The notes beneath the pieces were generated by a model. It saw only the letters and a list, made by a program, of their open reading frames with translations, was not told the DNA's origin and did not search any database. From Microbacterium hominis (GTDB lineage: Bacteria > Actinomycetota > Actinomycetes > Actinomycetales > Microbacteriaceae): a DNA stretch of 64,000 nt. Below, piece by piece: positions 8,424 to 16,874 of this stretch (position 1 is its first letter; each line of letters opens with the position of its first letter). Location: NCBI RefSeq assembly GCF_013282805.1, contig NZ_CP054038.1, forward strand, positions 3,782,001 through 3,846,000. The letters run 5' to 3'. The position numbers and the translations under genes are program-made.

Positions 8424-9992
8424 TCAGGAAGCGGGCGTCAGCGTCGCCAGGATCGGGAAGGACTCGGTTCCGGGGAACGACGGCTCATCGAGGGTCGATG
8501 TGTCGTACGCCCACGGCGAGAGCTGTTCGAACAGCGGGATGAGCCAGCCGGAGGTCGCGATCGCCTCGTTGAGGTCGGTGAGCGCGGCCGCCTGTGCGTC
8601 GGCGTCACCCGCCGCCGCTCCGTAGGCGCCCACCGCGGCCTGGATGTCGGGGTTCTCGGCACCGTGGAAGTTGGCGAAGCCGAACAGCACACCGAAGACG
8701 TTGCCGGCGGGGTTGGTCCACGTCAGCGGGATCGGGCCGCCCAGCGGGGTGTTCTGCACGGCAGCGAACACTTCCTCGGTCGAGGCGGCGTTCTTGAGCG
8801 TGACGTCGACGCCGATCGCCGCCCAGTAGGGCTGGATCGCCTCCAGGTCGCGCTGGCTGCCGCTGTTGATGACGAACTCGAAGTCGAATCCGTCGGGGTA
8901 GCCGGCCTCGGCGAGAAGCTCCTGCGCGCCCTCGGGATCGTAGGCGTACTCGTCCTCGAGGGCCGGGATGTAGCCCGGGCTGTCAGCGGGCAGCACGTTC
9001 GCGGTGGGGATGTCGCCGGGGTGCACGGCGTTGACGTACGCGTCGCGGTCGATGGCGATCGACAGGGCCTTCCACACCTGCGGATCGGCCCACTGCGGGG
9101 CGAGCGACCCGTTCTTGTCGAAGGGCAGCAGGTTCTGCACCACGCCGCCGTTGGCGACGAGGCCTACTCCGGCGGACTCGACCTGTGCCTGCGTGTCGGA
9201 GGTGATGTTCGCGATGTCGACCTCGCCCGAGATGGCCGCGTTCACGCGCGCCTGCGGGTCGAGAATGGGACGGAACTCGTACGTGTCGAAGGGGTACTCG
9301 TCGGCGTCGGGGTGGTCGGCCTTCTTGACCTGGAGGTAGGAGTTCCCCTTGACCGTGGCATCCGCATCGATCTCGAGCGGGCCGGAGCCGTCGGCCGCGG
9401 AATCGAGGCTGGAGCGGTCGGCGACCCCCGTGGGTCCGACGATCGCGCCGGCCGGGAGCACCAGGTTCGCCTCGAATCCGGGGGACGGGGCGGCGAAGGC
9501 GAGGGTGACGGTGTCGTCGTCCACGACGGTGACGTCGGTGATCTCCTGCTCTCCCCCCTCGGCGAAGCCGCTGTAGGCGGACAGGTCGGCGTCGCCCCGG
9601 AAGTCGAGGTTCTGCTTCACCAGCTCGGCGGTGAGCGAGGACCCATCGGCGAAGGTCGCGCTCGTGTCGAGGTCGAGGGTGAGCTCGGTCTGCTCGTCGT
9701 TGTACTCGAACGAGGTCACGAGGTCGGGAACGACCTGCCCGTCTGCATCGATGAGGAACAGCGAGTCGTACAGGCCCTCGTAGAAGAACCGCTGGCCGCT
9801 GCCGTACCGAAGGGGGTCGTAGCCGAGCGCCGCCGAATCGGAGTCGACGCCGATGGTGAGCGTCGTGGCCGCGGCATCGCCGTCGCCGTCGCCGTCGCCG
9901 CCGGCGCTGGTGCAGGCCGTCAGGGCGATCGCCGCGACGGAGACCGCCGCAATGCCGAACGCCCCTCGGCGGGAGGGTGTGAATCGAGACAT
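8424..9992 (-). CDS. ABC transporter substrate-binding lipoprotein (SBP family 5)
   Basis: 522 residues. The signal peptide ends in a lipobox (ALTAC), followed by an Asp/Gly-rich spacer and a family 5 solute-binding fold with AIDRDAYVNAV and YDPEGAQELLAEAGYPDG segments. It would be anchored outside the membrane and deliver ligand to the permeases. The ATG at 9992 has GGAG six bases upstream; a TTG four codons earlier would overlap that site and was not chosen. It opens the transporter part of the operon and has its own candidate LysR dyad 130 bases upstream. Confidence 0.93.
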   Translation of the reverse strand: MSRFTPSRRGAFGIAAVSVAAIALTACTSAGGDGDGDGDAAATTLTIGVDSDSAALGYDPLRYGSGQRFFYEGLYDSLFLIDADGQVVPDLVTSFEYNDEQTELTLDLDTSATFADGSSLTAELVKQNLDFRGDADLSAYSGFAEGGEQEITDVTVVDDDTVTLAFAAPSPGFEANLVLPAGAIVGPTGVADRSSLDSAADGSGPLEIDADATVKGNSYLQVKKADHPDADEYPFDTYEFRPILDPQARVNAAISGEVDIANITSDTQAQVESAGVGLVANGGVVQNLLPFDKNGSLAPQWADPQVWKALSIAIDRDAYVNAVHPGDIPTANVLPADSPGYIPALEDEYAYDPEGAQELLAEAGYPDGFDFEFVINSGSQRDLEAIQPYWAAIGVDVTLKNAASTEEVFAAVQNTPLGGPIPLTWTNPAGNVFGVLFGFANFHGAENPDIQAAVGAYGAAAGDADAQAAALTDLNEAIATSGWLIPLFEQLSPWAYDTSTLDEPSFPGTESFPILATLTPAS

Positions 9993-10121
9993 CTCAATCT
10001 CCAATGATCGATGTGCTGTGAGTGGGACTGCGCTGTCACCTTCGCGGTACGGGTCCGCGACTGCTTTCCTCAGTTTGTTCAGCGAAAGCGCATTTGGCCA
10101 GTTGGAAGTCTGCCGAGAGCG

Positions 10122-10136
10122 TTAGGCGAGCCCTAA
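10122..10136. promoter_or_regulatory. Second TTAG-N7-CTAA dyad (candidate LysR site)
   Basis: TTAGGCGAGCCCTAA, extended outward to eight paired bases per arm (GCGTTAGG and CCTAACGC). It includes the TAA stop of the upstream rhamnosidase. Its centre lies 137 bases from the solute-binding protein ATG, compared with 139 for the dyad upstream of the cupin. No T tract follows, so it is unlikely to be a terminator. Confidence 0.6.
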
Positions 10137-12836
10137 CGCCACCAGAGTCGTTCCCTCGTGGACGACGACCACGTCATCGCCCGTGCGGACCCGCCCGGAC
10201 ACCCCCGGGGGCAGCGAGAGCTCGAGCGTCCGTCCGCGTTCCCAGGCCAGCTGGATACGCCCGCGGGGCGTATCCACGTGCGCGCGGACCCAGGACAGTC
10301 CGCAATCGAGGTCGGGCTCGATGACGACCTCGGCGTACCCGGGAGCCGTCGGGCGGATGCCCGCGATCCGGCGGAACAGCCAGTCATCGACGCAGCCGAA
10401 CGCGTAATGGTTGAACGACGTCGCGGAAGGTGTGCCGTCGGGGGCGATCGCCGCCCAGTTCTCCCACATCGTCGTGGCTCCCCGGTCGACCGCGTAGAGC
10501 CACGAAGGTGGCTCCGACTGCCACAGCACTCGTCGCGCGAGGTCGCGATATCCGGTCTCCCACAGCACATCGAGCAGGTGAGGCGTACCGAGGAACCCGG
10601 TGTCCAGCCGATCACCGCGCGCCCGGACCAGTTCCGCCAGACGCGCGGCGGCGCCCCGCCGACGGTCTTCGGGGATCATGTCGAAGGCGAGCGCCAGCAC
10701 GTACAGCCCCTGGAGCGGAACAGGCAGCCCACCGGACACGTCGACGTACTCGGCGGCGAACGCTGCTCGAACCTCGGCCGCGCGCGCAGCGAGGTCCGCC
10801 GCCTCCTCGGGACGGCCGAGGATCTCCGCCGCACGCGCGGCGACGGTGAGCGTCTGCGCCTGGTACATCGGCCCGATGTACTCGCCGGTCAGGGCGGGCG
10901 CGATCCCGATCGCTTCGTGAACGGGTCGCCCCTCGAGCGTCGACGGGGCGAGCCAGTCGCCGAAGTTCTGATCGGAGTTGTAGAGGAGCGCCTGCCTGTC
11001 GCGCGTGACGGGATCGAGTTCGGTGGAGGCGAGGCGATCAGGGACGCGCGTGCGGGCGACCTCGCGCTGATAGTCGATCCATCGGAGCATGGCCGGCCAG
11101 TTCTCCTCGAGCACCCGCGGGTCGCCGTAGCGCTCGTACAGGGTCCAGGGCACCAGTGCGATCGCGTCACTCCACCCCGCCGCGCGGGACACCGCGGCGA
11201 TACCGCCCTCGGTCGCCGCCATGTCGGAGTTCACGGGCGACCAGGGGGAGAAGATCGGCACCGCGCCGTCGCTGAACTGGTCAGCCCGGACGTTGGCCAG
11301 CCAGCGCTCGAGGAACGGCAGCACACGGGAGTTGTTCGTCGCGGCGGGCGCGAAGACCTGCATGTCGCCGGTCCAGCCGGCGCGCTCACGCTGCGGACAG
11401 TCCGTCGGGATCGAGACGAAGTTCCCGCGCTGGCTCCAGACCGCATTCCGGTGAAGACGAGTCAGTCGCGGGTCGGAGCATTCGAACGACCCGGCGTCCG
11501 CCAGATCGCTCGCCAGGACGACGGCCCGCACATCGGCCGGCGCGGGCAGAGCGTCCAATCCGACGATGCGGGCGTAGCGGAAGCCGTGGAACGTGAATGC
11601 CGGTTCGTAGTCGGCGTCCTCGCCCGACGATACGAAGACATCGGCCTGCTCCTTGTTGATGCCGACGATGTTCTGGAACCACGCGGCGTCGGCGGTGAGA
11701 ACCTCGGTGTGCTCGATGGTGATCCGCCGCCCCTCAGGCAGACCCCGCAACCGCAGACGCACACGCCCGACGAGCACCTGGCCGAAGTCGATGAGCGCGC
11801 CCTCGTCCGTCTCGCGGACGTCGACAGGTGCCACCTCACCCACCCGACGGACAGGTTCCCCGGTGAACGGAACCAGGGTGTGCGTCGAGTCCTCGAGCAC
11901 GCGCACCGGCTGCCAGTCCGAGGCGTCGAACCCGACGGCATCCCAGCCTGGCCGGGCCTTCCGCGCGTCGTAGCACTCACCCACGAACAGATCCGCGTAC
12001 AGCCAGGGACCCGCCGAACTGCGCGCGCGAGCGCCGAGCATCATGACCTCGGTCGCGCCGTCGGCGTAATCGATGTGCGCCTGCCAGGCGACGGCGGTGC
12101 GCTGACCGAACTGGGCGCTCGAACCGGTGATGCCGATGCGCCCCGTCCACCACCCATCGGCCACGGCGATGCCGATGACGTTCTCCCCCGGACGGAGCGC
12201 TGCGGTGATGTCGTAGCACTGCACGCTCACACGGTGCAGGTAGGAGTCGAATCCCGGCGCGAGCACCTCGTCGCCCACCGTCACGCCGTTCACCGTCGCC
12301 TGGTAGATCCCCCGTGCAGTCGCGTACAGGCGTGCCCGCACGACCGGCCGGTCGATCTCGATCGCCTGGCGGACCAGGTTCGCCGGCCGGAGGCGGTCCT
12401 GCTCCGGCGTGGCCGGACCGCCGCCGCGGATCCAGTCGAGGAGCGTCCACCGCTCGATGAGGGTGCCCGCTTGGGCGGGTTCCACCCACGGCGCCTGCCA
12501 GTCGCCCGGGCGAAGCAGAGCGACGCCGAATGTCGACGTCGCCCAGGCCGTCCACCCCTCCGAGGTGAGCGACCGCACCCGCCAGGCGTACGCCCCGTTC
12601 GCGTCGAGAGCCGTGCCGTCGTAGACCACCGGACCTCGGGGGAATCCGGTGCCCTCGGCGCGCCAGACCGTTTCGCCCGCGGCATCCTCCACGTCGAGTT
12701 CCCAGGCCCGCTGCTCGCCTCCCGGGATCCAGGTGAAGCGCGGACGCTCCGTGCCGATCGCGATCGGCGCGATCAGGTGCTCGGTGCGCAGGTCCCGGCA
12801 TGCGCTCATGCTGTGGGGGGCGACGGTGTTCGTCAT
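10122..12836 (-). CDS. Alpha-L-rhamnosidase, GH78 (full length)
   Basis: 904 residues, normal for GH78. N-terminal Ig-like domain, beta-sandwich domains with VADGWWTGRIG, then the (alpha/alpha)6 catalytic domain containing DCPQRERAGWTGD, where the Asp, Glu and final Asp match the acidic residues known from Bacillus RhaB, and a C-terminal beta domain. No signal peptide is seen, so substrates would be imported first. The start overlaps the FAH-gene stop as ATGA. It belongs to the SDR-FAH operon and precedes the importer genes. Confidence 0.95.
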   Translation of the reverse strand: MTNTVAPHSMSACRDLRTEHLIAPIAIGTERPRFTWIPGGEQRAWELDVEDAAGETVWRAEGTGFPRGPVVYDGTALDANGAYAWRVRSLTSEGWTAWATSTFGVALLRPGDWQAPWVEPAQAGTLIERWTLLDWIRGGGPATPEQDRLRPANLVRQAIEIDRPVVRARLYATARGIYQATVNGVTVGDEVLAPGFDSYLHRVSVQCYDITAALRPGENVIGIAVADGWWTGRIGITGSSAQFGQRTAVAWQAHIDYADGATEVMMLGARARSSAGPWLYADLFVGECYDARKARPGWDAVGFDASDWQPVRVLEDSTHTLVPFTGEPVRRVGEVAPVDVRETDEGALIDFGQVLVGRVRLRLRGLPEGRRITIEHTEVLTADAAWFQNIVGINKEQADVFVSSGEDADYEPAFTFHGFRYARIVGLDALPAPADVRAVVLASDLADAGSFECSDPRLTRLHRNAVWSQRGNFVSIPTDCPQRERAGWTGDMQVFAPAATNNSRVLPFLERWLANVRADQFSDGAVPIFSPWSPVNSDMAATEGGIAAVSRAAGWSDAIALVPWTLYERYGDPRVLEENWPAMLRWIDYQREVARTRVPDRLASTELDPVTRDRQALLYNSDQNFGDWLAPSTLEGRPVHEAIGIAPALTGEYIGPMYQAQTLTVAARAAEILGRPEEAADLAARAAEVRAAFAAEYVDVSGGLPVPLQGLYVLALAFDMIPEDRRRGAAARLAELVRARGDRLDTGFLGTPHLLDVLWETGYRDLARRVLWQSEPPSWLYAVDRGATTMWENWAAIAPDGTPSATSFNHYAFGCVDDWLFRRIAGIRPTAPGYAEVVIEPDLDCGLSWVRAHVDTPRGRIQLAWERGRTLELSLPPGVSGRVRTGDDVVVVHEGTTLVALGLA

Positions 12837-13675
12837 CCGACTGCGGTGAAACGGGTGACGAGCGAGCCGATCCCCTCGATCTCGCTCACCAGGACGTCGT
12901 CGGGGCCGATGAAGCGCGGCGGCGTGCGGCGGTTGCCGATCCCCGAGGGCGTGCCCGAGAAGATGAGGTCGCCCGGCAGGAGCGTGGCGACCGCTGACAG
13001 CCGCGCGAGCAGTTCAGGAACGTCGTAGAGCATCATCGAGGTGCGCGACGACTGCATCCGCTCCCCCGACAGCGTGCACGAGATCGCCAGGTCGTCGCGG
13101 GCGTCGAACTCGTCGGGTGTGACGATCCAGGGTCCGGTCGGTCCGAAGCCGGGGAACGACTTGCCCAGACTGAACTGCGGGAGGGTCCCCTGCAGCTGCA
13201 TGACGCGCTCGGACAGATCCTGGCCGATGGTGAGTCCCGCGACGTGGCTCCACGCGTCCTCACGGGCGATGCGGAACCCCTCCCGGCCGATCACGACGAC
13301 CAGTTCGACCTCCCAGTCGACGTTCCCCTCCGGGAGTTCGACGACGTGATCGGGTCCGACGATCGAGGTCGGGAACTTCGTGAAGGTCACCGGCATCTCA
13401 TCGGGCGGGTAGCCGGCCTCGGCGGCGTGCTCGGCGTAGTTGAGGCCGATCGCGAACACCTGCCGGGGGCGGGGCGCCGGCGCCGCGAGATCGGACGTCC
13501 CGAACGGGACGCCCGGCGGCGTGTCCGCCGAGGCCGCCCACGCGCGGAATCCGTCCCAGTCATCGAAGAGCGACTGCGGGTCGGGTCCGTGGCGCCCGTC
13601 CGACGCGGCGGCGATGTCCACCGCACGGTCGTCGACCACGATGACAGCGCGACCCGCGAGGTTCGCGATCCTCAC
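12833..13675 (-). CDS. Fumarylacetoacetate hydrolase (FAH)-family protein
   Basis: 280 residues with a short N-terminal cap and the FAH fold. The metal site is visible as E-x-E in VDWEVELVVVIG and Asp in TIGQDLSERV, with the GKSFPGFGPTGPW and GDLIFSGTPSGIG signatures. FAH proteins cleave C-C bonds of diketo acids or hydrate 2-keto-enoates. Next to SDRs and rhamnosidases it could be the 2,4-diketo-3-deoxy-L-rhamnonate hydrolase of the oxidative rhamnose pathway (inference). It could alternatively act on an aromatic ring-cleavage product. Confidence 0.88.
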   Translation of the reverse strand: MRIANLAGRAVIVVDDRAVDIAAASDGRHGPDPQSLFDDWDGFRAWAASADTPPGVPFGTSDLAAPAPRPRQVFAIGLNYAEHAAEAGYPPDEMPVTFTKFPTSIVGPDHVVELPEGNVDWEVELVVVIGREGFRIAREDAWSHVAGLTIGQDLSERVMQLQGTLPQFSLGKSFPGFGPTGPWIVTPDEFDARDDLAISCTLSGERMQSSRTSMMLYDVPELLARLSAVATLLPGDLIFSGTPSGIGNRRTPPRFIGPDDVLVSEIEGIGSLVTRFTAVG

Positions 13676-13684
13676 GAGGCCGGC

Positions 13685-14560
13685 CTACCAGTCGACCCGC
13701 TGGGGAGCCGGCTCGCCGTAGCGCTCCTCCCACGAGATGACCTTGTTGCGCAGCACGCCCAGGCCCTCGATCTCCGCCTCGACGACGTCGCCCGGAGTGA
13801 GGTAGAAGTCGAACGGGTTCTCCTGGATCGCCGCGACGCCACGGATCGTGCCGGTGGAGATCAGGTCGCCGGCGCTGAAGATCTGCGGCGAGTGATACGA
13901 GATCAGATGCGGGATCGTCACCAGCATCTCGTTGGTGTTCCCCTTCTGACGGCTCTCGCCGTTCACGCGCAGCTCCATGGCGAGGTTCTGGTAATCCGGC
14001 ACCTCGTCGACCGTCACGATGTAGGGGCCGATCGGGCAGAAGGTGTCGATCGCCTTGCTGAACGAGAACACGCCCGACTCCATCTCCTTGCGCTGGATGT
14101 CGCGCGCGGAGATGTCGTTGAAGATCGTGAACCCGGCGATGTGCTCGACCGCGTCTTCGGGACTGAAGAACTTGCCCGGCTTGCCGATCACGGCGACCAT
14201 CTCCAGCTCGTAGTCCATCTCCTTGGTGAGGTGATCGGGGTAGACGATCGCGTCCTCGGGGCCGATGATCGCGTCGACGTTCTGGAAGAACACGATGCCC
14301 TTGTGCACCGGATGCGACCAGTCGACTTTCTCCAGCTCCTCGTGGTGCGCGGCGAAGTTGCCGGCGGTGTGGAAGAACTTCTTGGGGACGATGGGCGCCC
14401 GCAGCCTCACGTCGGCGTAGTCGAGGCGCTCACCGGTCTCGGCGACTTTGCCCTCCCGCTCGAAGTACTCACGGGTCGAGGGGACGTCGAGTTCGATGAC
14501 GAGCCCCTCCTCGAGTTCGAGGCGGCCGACGCGGCCTTCGTCGAAGGTGATGAGTTTCAT
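13685..14560 (-). CDS. FAH-family hydrolase/isomerase, second paralogue
   Basis: 291 residues. The E-x-E metal ligands lie in MDYELEMVAVIGK and the Asp in FTIFNDISARD; a GDLISTGTIRG loop follows. It differs clearly from the 280-residue neighbour (for example the FFHTAGNFAAHHEE cap), so the two probably act on different diketo acids or in sequence. AAGGAG lies nine bases before the ATG. Ten bases separate it from the next gene. Confidence 0.88.
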   Translation of the reverse strand: MKLITFDEGRVGRLELEEGLVIELDVPSTREYFEREGKVAETGERLDYADVRLRAPIVPKKFFHTAGNFAAHHEELEKVDWSHPVHKGIVFFQNVDAIIGPEDAIVYPDHLTKEMDYELEMVAVIGKPGKFFSPEDAVEHIAGFTIFNDISARDIQRKEMESGVFSFSKAIDTFCPIGPYIVTVDEVPDYQNLAMELRVNGESRQKGNTNEMLVTIPHLISYHSPQIFSAGDLISTGTIRGVAAIQENPFDFYLTPGDVVEAEIEGLGVLRNKVISWEERYGEPAPQRVDW

Positions 14561-14591
14561 TCTTATGTCTCCTTGATTGGGATGCCGGGGC

Positions 14592-15380
14592 TCAGGCGCC
14601 GACCATGTTGAAGCCGCCGTCGGCGAGCATGTAGCTGCCGGTCAGGTGCGCGGCCTCATCGGTCGCGAGCCACAGGCAGGTGCCGGCGACGAACTCGGGC
14701 GGCGGGATGTGCCCCATCGGCGTCTGCGAGATGAGAACCTCACGTCGGCCGCTCTTCCAGTCCTCGCGCTGCAGCAGCCGCTCGGTCTCCATGAAACCGG
14801 GCGCGAACGTGTTGACACGCACCTTGGGGGCGAGCACCTTCGCGTACGACTTCGTGATACCGAGGATCGCGTACTTGGCGGCGGCGTACTGGGGCGCGCG
14901 GGGCGAGCCACGCACGATCACGGTCGAGCCGACGTTCACGATGCTGCCGCCGTTCGGCTGCTCGAGCATCCGGTCGCCGAACTCGTGGGTCATCAGGAGC
15001 GTGCCCTTCACGTCGATGTCGACGACGGCATCCAGGGTCTCCTGGGTGAGCTCGCGCCACGACATCTGCTCGCTCGACACGTCGCCGACGTTGTTGACGA
15101 GCACGTCGAGGGTGCCGAAGGCCGCCCACACCTCGTCGGCCATGCGCCTGATCTCGTCCCACGAGCCGATGTCGGCCTGCACGAGGATGCCGTCGCTGCC
15201 GGCTTCGCGGACGCGCGCGAGCGTCTTCTCGGCGCCGGCGCGCGAAGAGCGGTAGTGGATGGCGACCTTCGCACCCTCCTGCGCGGCGCGCACCGCGATC
15301 TCGGCGCCGAACCCGGTGCCGGCTCCGGTGACGAGCACCGCCTTGCCCGCGAACCGCGGGAAGATCTGAGCCTCAGCCAT
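14592..15380 (-). CDS. SDR-family NAD(P)-dependent oxidoreductase
   Basis: 262 residues. The cofactor motif GAGTGFG lies near 20, NNVG near 93, and the catalytic YAAAK at about 165 follows GSTVIVRGS. The Rossmann sequence has HYRSS after beta-2, which suggests NADP(H) use. Strong AAGGAGG before the ATG. In this operon it is a candidate sugar or sugar-acid dehydrogenase (for example rhamnose 1-dehydrogenase) or a reductase for a phenolic intermediate. Context, not sequence, supports that. Confidence 0.88.
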   Translation of the reverse strand: MAEAQIFPRFAGKAVLVTGAGTGFGAEIAVRAAQEGAKVAIHYRSSRAGAEKTLARVREAGSDGILVQADIGSWDEIRRMADEVWAAFGTLDVLVNNVGDVSSEQMSWRELTQETLDAVVDIDVKGTLLMTHEFGDRMLEQPNGGSIVNVGSTVIVRGSPRAPQYAAAKYAILGITKSYAKVLAPKVRVNTFAPGFMETERLLQREDWKSGRREVLISQTPMGHIPPPEFVAGTCLWLATDEAAHLTGSYMLADGGFNMVGA

Positions 15381-15405
15381 ATCTGCCTCCTTGAAGTGGT
15401 CGGGA

Positions 15406-16164
15406 TCAGACGAGCGTGCGCCCGCCGTCGATGTACATCACGTGTCCGGTGACGAATCCGGCGTGCTTGGACGAGAGGAACAGCGCGGGTCCGGTGAGCT
15501 CGTCGGTCGTGCCCAGGCGCCCCGCGGGAACCTGGCTCTCGAGCGCCTCGCGCTTGCCCGGCGTGGATAGGTGCGCAGCAGTGAGCGGGGTCTCGATGTA
15601 GCCGGGCGCCAGAGCGTTGACCGTGACACCGAAGGGCGCCCACTCGTGGGCCATGACGCGCAGCAGCTGATTGATGCCGCCCTTGGTCGCCGCGTACGGT
15701 CCGTGCGAGTGATGCGCGAGGAGGCCCGAGACACTCGACAAGGCGAGCACGCGCCCGTGCCCTTGCGCGACCATGTGGCGCCCCGTCGCCTGCGCGAGCG
15801 AGAAGACGGTCGACAGGTTGACCCGGACGATGCGATCCCACTCCTCTTCGGTGAACTCGAGGATCGGACGACGATCGTTGATGCCGACGGCGTGCAGGAG
15901 AACGTCGATGCCCCCCAGTCGCCTGATGGCTTCGGCGGTGACCCGCTCGCCTTCACCGTGCGCGGTGAGGTCGGCCTCGATGGTCTCGAACCGCTCTTCG
16001 CCGTCCGCGGCGAGAGCGGCGAGAGCGGCCGCATCACGATCGACCACGGCGACCGTCGCCCCGGCTCGGGCGTACGCCCGGGCGCACGCTCCCCCGATGC
16101 CGCCGGCGCCGGCGACCAGTACCCGCGCACCGCTGAGGCCGAGCCAGTCGTCGTGTCCGCCCAT
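15406..16164 (-). CDS. SDR-family oxidoreductase, first gene of the operon
   Basis: 252 residues. GAGGIGG near the N-terminus and VVDRD after beta-2 suggest NAD(H). The catalytic YAATK is present with the preceding SSVSG. The usual NNAG is replaced by HAVG, an unusual variation. The C-terminus IDGGRTLV is standard. It could be a 4-dehydrogenase for 2-keto-3-deoxy-rhamnonate, a reaction done by SDRs in the diketo-hydrolase pathway (inference). Ribosome site is weak (AGGGGA). Divergent from the CMD/IclR genes. Confidence 0.86.
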   Translation of the reverse strand: MGGHDDWLGLSGARVLVAGAGGIGGACARAYARAGATVAVVDRDAAALAALAADGEERFETIEADLTAHGEGERVTAEAIRRLGGIDVLLHAVGINDRRPILEFTEEEWDRIVRVNLSTVFSLAQATGRHMVAQGHGRVLALSSVSGLLAHHSHGPYAATKGGINQLLRVMAHEWAPFGVTVNALAPGYIETPLTAAHLSTPGKREALESQVPAGRLGTTDELTGPALFLSSKHAGFVTGHVMYIDGGRTLV

Positions 16165-16187
16165 GTCATCCCCTTTGGTGACTTCTC

Positions 16188-16214
16188 ATTTAATGAAAGT
16201 GAGTTTCGCGAAAT
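16188..16214. promoter_or_regulatory. Candidate IclR operator (interrupted dyad)
   Basis: A symmetrical arrangement ATTT-N3-GAAA-N5-TTTC-N3-AAAT fills the divergent promoter region. It contains two smaller palindromes, TCATTTAATGA (16186-16196) and TTTCGCGAAA (16204-16213). It is AT-rich against a very GC-rich background. The IclR gene is the second gene to the right, so it is the natural candidate to bind here. Confidence 0.5.
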
Positions 16215-16264
16215 GAATGTAACCTGGAGTCCGCCGCGCTGTCAAACATCACCCAGGAGGAGCA

Positions 16265-16822
16265 GTGCCACCACGCATCAGACCGCTGACGCCGGTCGAG
16301 CTGAGCGCTCCGCAGAGCGAGCTCTACGAGGCGATCACCAGCGGGCCGCGCGCTCGCGGACCGCAGCACTTCGCGCTCACCGCGCCCGACGGCTCGCTGC
16401 GCGGGCCATTCGACGCGATGCTGCGCTCCCCCGCGATCGGCGCGGCTCTCCAGGGCCTCGGCGCGGCGATCCGCTACCGGTCGACTCTCACCGACCGTGC
16501 GCGGGAGACGGCGATCCTCCTGGTCGCGGCGCACGAGGACAGCGCGTTCGAACGGGACGCCCACGAAGCGATCGCGCGATCGCTCGCGTTCAGCGACGCC
16601 GACCTGGCGGCGCTGCGGGCTCTGGACATGTCCGGCGTCCCCCGCGACGTGTCGATGATCGCCTCGACCACGCTCGCGCTCCTGGCCGGCGACCTCGACG
16701 ACGAGGAATGGGATGCCGCGCACGCCGCGCTCGGCGACCAGACGCTGTTCGAATTGATCACCCTGGTCGGGTACTACGCGACGCTCGCCCTCCACCTGCG
16801 CGTCTTCCGGGTGACGACGTGA
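16265..16822 (+). CDS. Carboxymuconolactone decarboxylase (CMD)-family protein
   Basis: 185 residues, all-helical AhpD/CMD-like fold. The RETAILLVAAHEDSAFERDAHE segment matches the CMD core, with an acidic residue and His but no redox Cys pair, so a peroxidase role is unlikely. GTG start with AGGAGG five bases upstream. CMD proteins often serve protocatechuate or related aromatic pathways. That fits degradation of a flavonoid B-ring, but the reaction is not established. Probably co-transcribed with the IclR gene. Confidence 0.78.
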   Translation: MPPRIRPLTPVELSAPQSELYEAITSGPRARGPQHFALTAPDGSLRGPFDAMLRSPAIGAALQGLGAAIRYRSTLTDRARETAILLVAAHEDSAFERDAHEAIARSLAFSDADLAALRALDMSGVPRDVSMIASTTLALLAGDLDDEEWDAAHAALGDQTLFELITLVGYYATLALHLRVFRVTT

Positions 16823-16874
16823 CCGCCGTCGTGGCGGTTGCACGACACGATCGACGGGAATACGGTTCCGACTG

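Noticed and set aside
9992..10004. TTG start four codons upstream for the solute-binding protein
   Set aside because: It would include the GGAG ribosome site within the coding region; the ATG at 9992 has correct spacing.
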